Source: Chlamydomonas sphaeroides (Eukaryota > Chlorophyta > Chlorophyceae > Chlamydomonadales > Chlamydomonadaceae). From it: 33,048 nt of DNA. Position 1 is the stretch's first letter; each line of letters opens with the position of its first letter. Shown here in pieces: positions 11,119 to 21,600 of this stretch. The stretch is taken from NCBI GenBank assembly GCA_001662425.1, contig BDDC01000462.1, positions 1 to 33,048 on the forward strand. Reading direction: 5' to 3'. Below the pieces are notes generated by a model, which did no database searches, had not been told where the DNA came from, and saw only the letters and a program-made list of their open reading frames with translations. Made by a program: the position numbers and the translations under genes.

Positions 11119-12108
11119 GGTGCCTGCTGCTGCTGGTGAGGCAGCTGTGGGCTAGCGGTGCCCACGAGGGGTTGGCCCGGGCGGCGGCTAGGGCTGGGCC
11201 GGTCGTGAGTGTGGAGGCCTGTAGTGACAGGGGCCCTCTCGGCCCGGCGCAGGCCGTCATGAGTGTTGAGTGAGTTGCGTGCGAGTGTGAGTGCGTGTCT
11301 GTGGTGGGGGAGCGCCCAGACTGGGGCCAGCGCTGGCTACTGAGCGGAGGCGCTTGCGGCAAGTGGTGAGCTAGGTGGCCGTGTGGGCCACAGCTGGCAG
11401 GGAAAAGCCCACAGGCTAGCGAGCCCGTCCCACAGCCCGGGGTGCGGCCCCATGGCGGCTGCGGCCATCCGGAAGGGGCCAGGGGCGCCGGCGGCCGTTG
11501 GGCTGGTTAGGGCTGCTGTGCGCGGCCAGGGCTGCCAGGGTTTTGGCGCTGGCTGGGGTTGCTGGCTGGTGGCCGCACTGGGAGGCACCGCCGTACGTGC
11601 GGTGTCTTTGCGTGCGGGCCCGCTATGCGGCGGCGGGCCCGGGGCCGCCCGCACCCCGAGTTGTCGACACTGGACGCAGCTGGGCGGCGCGGCCGCTGCG
11701 AGGGAGCTGCGCGCCGTGGGCGCGAACGCCGCGCGGTCACAGGCGTGTTGCTACGTCCCTCACACCGCGGCCTTCGCGGCGTCTTTCGGCTACACACTGA
11801 TCAGGAGAGGGTCTCAGTGGGCTGCGGCTCCCCGTCCTGGCTCTGCGGTGCCCCGGTTGGCTCGCGAGCCGCACGCAGCGCAGCGCAGCGGATTGACGTC
11901 GCAAAGGCCTGAGCGTGGGGGGGCAGGCAGCATAGCGCGGCAGGCCGACATGCCCGACACGTCCCGGCATCCAGCAGCTCGGGCCACGCGGGAGCCCGGG
12001 AGGTGCAGGAGGCCAGTCGCTGACCGCTGTGTCGCCGGGCGCGCGGCCGCTGCGCCCGGGCTGCAGCGACGGTCCGCATGCAGCCAGCGACCAACCGGGG
12101 AGCGACAC
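11119..12108 (+). other. Probable 3' UTR of the ankyrin gene
   Basis: About 990 nt between the stop codon and the first TGTAA on this strand. I see no conserved coding signal and no RNA gene. Long UTRs of this size are common in volvocine-type algae, but the transcript end is inferred. Confidence 0.5.
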
Positions 12109-12113
12109 TGTAA
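12109..12113 (+). terminator. Candidate TGTAA polyadenylation signal, ankyrin gene
   Basis: TGTAA is the usual polyadenylation signal of Chlamydomonas-type green algae, replacing AATAAA. This is the first one I see downstream of the 11118 stop on the plus strand. It lies about 990 nt after the stop. Confidence 0.5.
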
Positions 12114-12779
12114 CCCCATTCCTGTGTACTCCATGGAAGGCTCCGTCTAAACGCCAGCCAACCGGCCGGCAGCCGCACCTCAGCCCGCGAGGCCCCTCCT
12201 GACTCGGCCACAGGCCAGGCCGGCGCTCTCGCTGCCGCGCACGCAGGCAGGCAGGCAGGCTGCCCAGTTCGGGCGCTCAGCTCAGGATGCCTCCTGGCTA
12301 ATCAGCTGTGGTGCTAAGCTGCCATCAGCGCCGCGATGCACGTCCATTGCCGCCACATCTTACCGAGCCGCTGCAGCCTCCTGCATGGGCCCTTCTCGCC
12401 CTGGCGACAGCTGTCGGCGCCTGCGTCAGAGCCCCGTCCGCGAGCTTCAAGGCGCGCCAGGGGTTTCGAGAAGCCTTTGAGTAGCACGGCTACGGCGCGG
12501 CAGCGCGTGGCATGTACCGGCAGCCAGCTCAGTGACGCTGGCGAAGCTGGGCAGTCACGACAGCCCGCGTGCCCCTGCAGCGCTGCAGTTCAGGGCCTGG
12601 CGTGGCCGAACCGCACCTCGCCACCCTGCATCGTCCGCGTGCGGACTGTACCCCGCCTTGCCCCTCAACGCGACGCTGGTCACGACTCGGGGGCCGTAGG
12701 CTACCACCGAGGTCCTGCTGGGTAGTGCTCGGCGCCCTTCAGACGCGTGGGGCCAAGGCGGCAGGTCAGGGCCAGAGCC
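12114..12779. other. Gap between the two convergent genes
   Basis: This lies between the two probable poly(A) signals. It contains a short (GGCA)n run at about 12243-12260. Otherwise I see no gene, RNA or ordered repeat. Confidence 0.5.
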
Positions 12780-12784
12780 TTACA
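12780..12784 (-). terminator. Candidate TGTAA polyadenylation signal, phosphorylase gene
   Basis: The plus strand reads TTACA, so the minus strand reads TGTAA. It is the first such site I find downstream of the phosphorylase stop codon (13810-13812), implying a 3' UTR of about 1 kb. The two convergent signals are about 670 bp apart, so the transcripts need not overlap. Confidence 0.45.
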
Positions 12785-13809
12785 GCAATCCGGCACCTTA
12801 TTTGCGAGCGGCAGGGCGCGGCCGCGCCGCCAGCCGCCGATGCCGGGGCTGCCGGCGCGCCGCCGTCCGCCCGCGCGCCCTCAATGGTCCGCCCCTGGAG
12901 GCGCACAATGCATGCTGCCTCGTGCCCCGCGGCCGAGAGCACCCCCACAGCGCCTGCGGCCTGCGCCCTTGCGGAATGTACGCTGCTGCGCTATACCCCA
13001 CCCCACACCACCCTGCCCCGCCCGCCGCCGCCGTAATTCGTCCCCAAGCACACGCGTCTCACCGAACCAGCACACGCGACTCACGCGCCCAACGGCACCG
13101 GTGCAACGCAAAGCAAAGAGTGTACAGCTGAGCCCCACGCCGATGGGCCCAGGGCCAAGCCCTCACGGCGCCAGACCTTTTCCCCCAATGCCGTATGCCG
13201 GCGACTGCACGACTCTTCGCCCGGCCCGGCGCGGGCGGCGGGCCCGGAGCCCGCCCCACCCAGCCCGGCGGCCGGCTGCACAACTCTTCTCCGGGCCAGC
13301 ACCGGTGCGGGCGGTGGGCTCGACACCTCACCCTGCCCCGCCACGTGCCATGTGTGCAATGCCTGCTGCTGCAGCTGCTGCTGCGACCAACACACACACA
13401 CACCACCACCACCACACGGCCCGCCGCGGCATGCGCCGAGCAGGCGATGTCAGATACCCCAACAACTCCACCGCACACGACGCTAGACAGCGTCCCTCCA
13501 CCACTCGGCGCCCGGCGCTTGGCCGGCCACAACGTGCGGCCGCCGCCGCCGGGGCCATGCTGCGGACCTACCCGCTCGTCGCTGTCACACCCGTCAGCCG
13601 CCGCCGGGCCCAGCTCCAGACGCCCTGGCGCTGCACCGGCCTGACACGCCGCTGTGTGTGCGGCGACCTGCCGCCGCCGCCGCCCCAAAACGCGTGCCGC
13701 CGCGCCGCGCCTTCTCCCTGGCTGCGGCCGCCGCCGCCGGAGCCCGGTCCCGGGACCCGGCCTGCGCGGCGGCGGCCTGCTCCGCTACCTGCCCCTGCAA
13801 GCCGGCACC
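12785..13809 (-). other. Probable 3' UTR of the phosphorylase gene
   Basis: About 1 kb of C-rich (plus-strand) sequence without convincing coding content. It includes a CTG-type run and a CA/CCA microsatellite at about 13366-13418. Open frames on both strands are short and compositionally simple. Confidence 0.5.
13388..13418. repeat. CA / CCA microsatellite
   Basis: A run of CACACACA followed by CCACCACCACCAC within the probable 3' UTR of the phosphorylase gene. It is preceded by CTG/CAG triplets. Confidence 0.85.
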
Positions 13810-15639
13810 TTACGAGCTGCTGGCCGACTTGGCGCCCGGCATGGGCACGGCGCAGGGCTCGGCCTTCCAGATGTCCTTGGCGTACTCGTTGATGGTGCGG
13901 TCGGTCGAGAACTTGCCGCTGCCGGCCGTGCTCATGATCGACATGCGCGTCCACCTGGCCACGTCCCGGTAGGTCTCGTCGGCCTTGGCCTGCGTGGGGG
14001 CGGGCAGGAAAGGGCCGAGGCGGGGCGGACAGGGGAGGAGGACGCACGTCAGGCATGCCTTGGCGCGGACGTGCTGTGGGGTGTTGCAAGAGGCATCCGT
14101 ACCCTGGTCGTGCACCCCAGGAGCCGCGATGCCGCGTGGGCACGCGCATCGCACGAGCCCCCACAGCAAGTCATGGCAGTCACCGCCCCAGTGCCGCGCC
14201 CGCACCTGCGACTCAAGGTAGGCGGGGAAGTCGTTGGCGACCAAGTAGTAGTCGCCACCGCTGGTGATGGCGTCCAGCACGGGGCCGAAGTAGTCCTCCC
14301 ACCCGAAGTGGCCGCTGCGGGACGCAGGGGAGGGGCATTGGAGGGCGGCACGGTGAAGTTCAGGCGGCAGGCGGCACGCGCGTGTCGAAAACATGGGCCT
14401 ATGGTACAGGTGCAAAGCTCGCTCGGCCCCTTCTTCGACCCCAGCCACGCACACGTGTTCCCCTTCCCCTTTACCCCCTTCACCCGCATCCCTACCCCCT
14501 CACCTGCGCAGCATGCCGACCACGTGCGAGAAGCGCTCGTCCACCTTGAGCTTGCTGCGCTCGCTGCGCAGGCGGGCCACCTCGTGCGCCTTGGCGCCGA
14601 AGATGAAGATGTTCTCGTCGCCAATCTCCTGCGGACCGGGCCGGCGTCCACGGGGTTCGGGCGACAAGCGGGAGACCAGCGGCCATCCAGCGGGCACCCA
14701 GGCAATCGTCAGCTGCCCGACCGTCACAAAAAAACGCACACGCTTCTTTCCCCCCTCCCCCCTCCCCTCGTTGTCCCGCACCTCGGCGATCTCGACGTTG
14801 GCGCCGTCCAGGGTGCCGATGATGAGCGAGCCGTTCATGGTGAACTTCATGTTGGAGGTGCCCGAGGCCTCCGTGCCTGGGGGCGGGGGCGGAAGGAGGG
14901 GCAAAAGGAAAGGGGCGGCGAGGGGACGCGCCCGTCAGCGCAGGCCCCTCAAACCTGCACCCGGCAGCCTCCCCTAGGCGCATGCCTGATTCGGCTCCAC
15001 GTGACGGCCCTCCCTCGCCGCTGCCACCTTACCCGCGGTGGAGATGTGCTGGCTGAGCTCGGTGGCGGGGATGAGCACCTCGGCGCCGCTGACGTTGTAG
15101 TCGGGCACGAAGATGAGCTTGAGCAGGTCGCCCACCTGGCAGGGGCGGGGGGAGGGGTGCAGGTTGGGGCATGACACGCTACCTGGCAGATGCTCTGTAG
15201 CTGTGCCTCACTGGAGCATATCGGCTGTGCTGAGCAAAGCAACGTGTTCAGCAGCAGCAGCCACAGGCCGCAGCAGCAGGCGGGGCGCACCTCGGGGTCG
15301 CTGTTGATCTTGTCGCCCACGGCGCAGATGAGCTTGATGATGCGCTTGGCCATCTCGTAGCCGGGCGCGGCCTGGGGCGAGCGGGAAGGCGGCAAAGTCA
15401 GGTTGATGATGAGTGGAGGTAGGGTGTGTGCCGGCGTTTGGGTTCAGGCGTCTCCACCCTGCGCTCACAGCCCTGCCACAATTGGCCTGGTGGCCAAGAC
15501 CACGTCGTCCCGCCACCACCCTTCCCCTTCGCACCACACAACCCCGGCACCACCAGAGCGCACCGTCCCACGGCGGCCACGGCCCCCTCCCCTCCCTCCC
15601 GTCCCCTCTCCTCCCTCCCGTCCCCTCTCCTCCCTCCCG

Positions 15640-15699
<60 letters not shown>

Positions 15700-18600
15700 N
15701 NNNNNNNNNNNNNNNNNNNNNNNNNNNNNNNNNNNNNNNNNNNNNNNNNNNNNNNNNNNNNNNNNNNNNNNNNNNNNNNNNNNNNNNNNNNNNNNNNNNN
15801 NNNNNNNNNNNNNNNNNNNNNNNNNNNNNNNNNNNNNNNNNNNNNNNNNNNNNNNNNNNNNNNNNNNNNNNNNNNNNNNNNNNNNNNNNNNNNNNNNNNN
15901 NNNNNNNNNNNNNNNNNNNNNNNNNNNNNNNNNNNNNNNNNNNNNNNNNNNNNNNNNNNNNNNNNNNNNNNNNNNNNNNNNNNNNNNNNNNNNNNNNNNN
16001 NNNNNNNNNNNNNNNNNNNNNNNNNNNNNNNNNNNNNNNNNNNNNNCCCCAGCGCCCACCTTGCCGCCAATGACGCACACGCGAGGCACCACGTTCTTGC
16101 GCTGCGCGGGGGTCATCTTCTTGATCTGCGGGGTGTCGACGAGGGGGCGGGCGGGTGTGACAAGGGGGGCGAAGGCGTGTTCGTGGGCGCCCGGCAGGCG
16201 AGCACGGCGACACGAAGGACAGCGAGCCGCGGAGCAGCCCCTCACATCTCACATGCCCACCGCCCGCATGCGTGCGGTTGCACGTGAAAGCGGTGCGGCC
16301 GGCCCATTCGTAGCGGCAGAGGTCATGCCGGAGATGTTCACCTCACAAGCACCACGTGTACACCCCGTATCACCGCTTTCGAACATGCCCATGGTGTGCC
16401 CAGACATCGCTCCTGAGTTAACATGTTCATGGCGTGTCACGACACGCTGCGTGCCGCACCTGGTCGTAGCGGTAGATGATGCCCAGCACGTTGAGCAGCT
16501 GGCGCTTGTACTCGTGAATGCGCTTGACCTGGATGGGGCAGGGCATGGGGTGCAGGGAGGGCGAGGAAGATGAGAGGGTCCTCCATGGACCCCACACGCC
16601 AGATCCTGGGCCCCAACCCCGCCGTTCTTTCCTGGCTTTTCTCCGCCCTCCCCGCCCTCCCTGCCCTCCCGCCCTCCCCCGGGGCCGCACCTGGATGTCG
16701 AACATGGCGTTGGTGTTGACCTTGATGCCTGCGGGCCAGAGGGGCAAGCGGGGCAGAGGGGCAAGGGACAGGGGCAGGACAGCGGGGGCAGGGTAATTGG
16801 CACGGAGTTCCCGGTTACCGGCTCCTGCCCTGGTGCCGCTGGTGCAGGCCCCGCTGGCCCGCCCGCCGCCCGCCCCATCTTCCGCCGTGTCCCACCCGTC
16901 AGGCGGAGGATCATGGCGGCGGCCTTGATCTTGGCCGTCTGCTTGACGGCGCGCCACTCGGCCTGCAGGAGGAAGTCACAACAGCGGGGGGCACAGGGAC
17001 CAGACGTCAGCGACCACGCCAAGGGCTCGTGGCGGGCAAGGTAGGTGGCAACCAAAGCACCCACGCCATATACGGCCGGCCGCGGCACACGGGTGGCAGC
17101 AGCTTCCCCCCGGTGCCTTCCCCCGGCCGCAGCTTCCCCCGGTCGCGGCACACGGGTGGCAGCAGCTTCCCCCCGGTGGCAGCCGCTCCTACGGCCCCCT
17201 CCTACCTGGAAGGCCGGGTCGTCGGCGCTCTTGGCGAGCTCGCGCAGGTTGTCCAGGTGCAGGATCCAGTCGTCGTTGCCCAGGCGCTTGGTGATGAGGT
17301 TGCGCAGCGGCGGGTTGCAGAACGCCAGCCAACGGCGCTGCGTCACACCTGCGAATGTTGGGGGGACGGGAAACCGGAGCGAGGGGTTGGAGCGCGTGCC
17401 GTGGGAGGATCATCGGGCAGCGTCGGGCGGCGGCATGCGGCATGCCCGGCGCCGCCCTTCCCTGCGTTGGCTGCTGGCTGCTGCTGCTGAGGGCCACTTG
17501 GGACCCGCCCGTTGATTTTGGCTGTTCTGGCCGCAACGGCGGCGTCCTAGTCCAGGCATCCGTGTCAGCAGCCAGGGCTGCCCCCAGCGCGGCTCGCACC
17601 GTTGGTCTTGTTCTGGAACTTGTGGGGCCACAGGTCGTAGAACTCCTTGAAGATGGTGTCCTTGATAATCTCCGAGTGGATGGCGGCCACACCGTTGACC
17701 GTGTGCGAGGCCACCACCGCCAGGTACGCCATACGCACCACCCTGGGGGGAACAAGGGCAGGAATGAAGACAGGGAAAGATGAGGGCACGAAGCATGATT
17801 CGGACGTTCCTCAACCGTCGCCCGTGACGTCATGCGCAGCACTGTGCGGCTCACGCCCCCGCCGTAGAACCGTCAACCCGCTGCGAGAAGGGTCGGCCAG
17901 CCGGCTGACGGCTGCACAGAAACAACTCTGTGACGCGCTCGGCCGCTCGCCTCCCTCCCAGGTCCGCTGCGACCAGGGTCGCTCCGCCAGCCGCGCTAGA
18001 ATCCTGCGGCTTCGCCCAACCACCTTGCCCCGCCGCCTGCCATGCCGGCCGCCGCCCCGCGCTTGTCTCGCGCGATGTCTAGCTGGCTGCTCAAGAGGCA
18101 CTTCCCAGCTCCTGGGCGACCCGATGTATGCGTGCAGGGTGCCGACGCCGTAACCCATCCTGCTAATTGCCGCAGGCCACAAAACCGATCGCCCCAGGCC
18201 CCTCCCTGTTCTGCCCCGGCCCTGCCGCGCCTCACTTCTCGCCGTTGGCCTGCTCCTCGATGATGGACATGCGGCTGATGCGCTCCCAGTCGTCACCGTA
18301 CTTGTTGCGCACCTGGCAGCAGGCGGGGGGAAAGGGAGACCAGGGGGCGGGCAGGTCGGATCGGGGGAGCGGGTAGGCGGCGAGGGCATCAAGGCCCTGC
18401 TTTGCCGTGGTGACCCAGCTTCACCTGACTGCCATGTGGCTCGCAGCTGCGCGGCTCCCCAATGCAATGTTGGGCCGCACCGCCACCTTCCCTTCCCCCG
18501 CTGCCCCACCGTCTGCAGGAAGCGCCAGTTGATGTCGTAGATGATCTGCATGTGGCGCGGCAGCAGCTTCTCCAGCAGCGGCACTGGCCAGCGCTCCAGC

Positions 18601-21600
18601 GCCTCGGGCAGCACCGTGTGGTTGGTGAAGGCAAACACCTGCGAGGCGCGGTCGGGGGCGGGGGCGGTCAAGGGCAGGCAGGGAGAGCCGCGGGCGAGCC
18701 CGTCCTGGTGTAGTCGTCGCGGCGTTGCGGCCGCCCTGGTCCCAACCCCACTGCGCCAACGCCACTCCGGATACCGTCCGGCCCACGCTTTCACTGCCGA
18801 GCACGCGCTGTTGGTCCCTGCACCCGCCCCTTCCGCCCGCACCTTGCAGCAAATGTCCCAGCTCTTGGTCCAGCCCAGCTTGTTGTCGTCCATCAGCTGG
18901 CGCATGAGCTCCGCCACCGCAATGGTGGGGTGCGTGTCGTTGAGCTGGAAGGCCACCTTGTCGGGGAACGACTCCCAGTCGTCGGGGTGCGCGTCGCGGT
19001 AGCGGCGCACGCAGTCCTGGGGCAGCGAGGAGCGCGAGCGAGGATGGGAGAGGGCTGGCGGGGTTGCGCGCATCGGCCCAGCTCACAGCCCCCGGCCGCG
19101 CACTCGTCCTACAGCCGTGCAGCCGACGCAGGTGAGCGCAGCAGCTGGCGCCATTTCATGGCCCCTGCATCCAGGGGGGCTTGGGCCAGCGCGACCCCTG
19201 CGCTCCGTGTCTCTCCCCGCCGCTGCCGCACCTGGATGGTGGCGGACACGAAGAAGTGCTGCTGCTTGAGGCGCAGCTCCTTGCCCTCGTAGGTGCGGTC
19301 GTCGGGGTAGAGCACCGAGGACAGCGTCTCGGCGCGCTGCTTGGACAGGATAGCGGCCACGTAGTCACCTAGGATGGGGCGGGGAGGCGGGGACCGTGGG
19401 GAGGTGGTCAGGCCCTGCAGGCACCCTGGCAGCTTCCACACGGCCACCCCGGCACACGCCCGGCCTGTGCCTCCTCGTCCCTGGCTACCCGCCCCATCCA
19501 CGGGAAGGCCTCACGGTACCATCCTTGCCGACGCCCTGGCACCGACCCGAGCGACCTTGCCCGCGCCCACCCGCCCCCCTCCCCTGCCCGCTCCTTCCCC
19601 CGCATCCCCGCGCCCCACCCGTGTTGAAGGCCTCCAGGTCGAACTCCTTGGCGGGCTTGGCGGCCCACAGGCGCAGGTTGATGCAGTTGCGGGTGCCGAA
19701 GCCGGGGATGGGGTTGTCGTACGCCACGGCCGTCACCTGCGGGGCACCACGGACGTCCAGGAGAGCGCGTCATGCACGACGATGCGTAGAGCAGCGCCCC
19801 AACAGCGGACTCCATGGGTGCGCTGCCGCAGGACAACCGCCCAGCCCGGCGCCGCTCCTCCTGCCGCTCCTCCTGCCGTCGCCCGCCGTCCTCACCGTCT
19901 CGCCCGCGTTCCAGCGGAAGATCTGCTTGCCGTCCTCGTTGACGACCGAGACGTGGCCGAAGAACTTAATGGGGTACTGCACGATGAGGCGCTCAATCTC
20001 CCAGGGGTTGCCGAAGGTGAGCCAGTAGTCGGGCTGCTCGTGCTGGAAACCGTTCTGGATGGTCTGTGGGGCGGAGGCGGAGGCAGGGGCGAGGGGAGGG
20101 CAGGAGAGGATGAGGGAGGCAGGGATAGCGCCTCTGGCCTCTGGCCTGTGGGGGCGTGCGCTTGGGGTTGCGCTCCACGGGGCCACTGGAAGCGGGCCAA
20201 GCAGGGCAGGCGCGTCGCGAGCCTGCTGCGCTACGGCATGGGCCGTGCACGCAGGGGCTTCCCCAAACGTCTCAGCCCGGCGCGGGCCCGCCTTGACTTC
20301 GCACTCCCGGACCACGGCTCCTCCCTGCTGCGAGCCCCGTAATGTTAAGCAAACAGATCCTGCTCTACGCCCTCGTGTCTCCACGGCTGCGGCCCTCCCA
20401 CGCCAATGGCAGCGCTTCCATGTCAGCAGCATCCTTGCCCGCCCCACGCCCCCCCTTCTCGCCCCGCGGGCCCCACCCCACACATGGCCGCTCCAGGCCA
20501 AGCGGGGCAGCAAGGCACGGTCCCGGTACCAAGGAGCCCATCTGCACGCTCCGAGGCAGCGAGGCTGCACGCCAGGCGCGGGGGGCACCCCATCTCACCT
20601 GGTGCCCGCACACCCTACCACGGGCGACCCTGCGTGACCTCGCCCCCGCGCTCTTTCCCTGCCGCCGCCTTTTTCAGCCCATCCCCTGACCACCCCCGCC
20701 ATCCAGGGCACGCGCACGGCACGGCACAACACATGTACATGTGTCGTACCTGGCGGAACATGCCGTACTGGTAGCGGATGCCGTACCCCCAGGCGGGCAG
20801 GTTGAGGGTGGCCATGGAGTCCAGGAAGCAGGCTGCCAGGCGGCCCAGGCCTCCGTTGCCCAGGGCAGCGTCGCGCTCCAGCTCCGACAGCGTCTCCAGG
20901 TCGTAGCTGCGAGGAGCGGATGCGGGTGTGGGGTGTTCATATTCAAGGAATTGTATTTGAGTAACACGCAACACTATCTCAACGGTGTGTTCCGAAATCG
21001 GTGTGTGTGGGTGAGAGAGGAGACGCAGTGCAGTGTAGCGCAGGGTGCGGTGAGCGCGCTGCCTCCGGCCGCCCAAGAAAAGAGAATGGGCAGAAGGACC
21101 CGACGGGTCGTAGCTGCGCGGAGCGTGGGTGTGGGGTGCGGGATATGGGTGCGTGGGTGAGAGGGCATGCAGTGCAGTATAGAGCGCGTGCGGTGAGCGC
21201 GCTGGCTCCGGCCAGCCGAGCACAGCGAAGGGGCTGAGGGTGCAGGGGCAGGTGGGCATGCGGCTGGGGGCATGGGGGCTGACGGCCACCTCAGGTCAGC
21301 AACAGGTCAGGGCACAGGCGCGAGCATAACAAGAACAGGTCGGGTGTGCAAGGGAGCTGCCCCACGCTCCAGCTCTGTCGGCAGCTGGTTGTACCGACAC
21401 ATGGAGACGTCAGTTGGACACCCCAGTCCCTGGCCCGCGCTCGGCCGTCATGAGCGCAGCACTCGCCGCCGCAAGCAGCAGCTGCTGCTCGCCTCGCTAA
21501 GGACAGGGCTGGCGGCGCCAGCAGGCGGTGGCCTCCTCCGCTGGGCCCATCCCGGAGCCCGCTCGCCCTGCCCCTGCCCCCCCCGCCCGCCGCGGCACCT

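Larger units (their letters stand above)
15372..16059 (-). other. Intron 17 of the phosphorylase gene, containing an assembly gap
   Basis: The donor GTGGGC follows AAG of VCVIGGK, and the acceptor CCCCAG precedes AAPGYEMAK. Both flanking exons are complete and in phase. The intron carries a pyrimidine-rich 19-bp repeat (plus strand), a 60-nt homopolymer and a 347-nt run of N. Confidence 0.9.
14206..16528 (-). other. Exons 16-22: C-terminal catalytic half of the phosphorylase
   Basis: These exons hold the pyridoxal-phosphate and glucose-1-phosphate side of the active site: KRIHEYKRQLLN in exon 16, VVPRVCVIGGK in exon 17, AAPGYEMAKRI in exon 18, FVPDYNVSGAEVLIPA in exon 19, EASGTSNMKFTMNG with the Schiff-base lysine in exon 20. 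Exon 22 gives the GWEDYFGPVLDAI segment typical of the family's end. The GGK/AAPGY junction is split by the intron carrying the assembly gap, but no coding residue appears to be missing. Confidence 0.95.

Noticed and set aside
15208..16573. Open frames spanning the N gap on both strands
   Set aside because: They are artefacts of N and poly-C/poly-G translating without stops; the gap is inside an intron.
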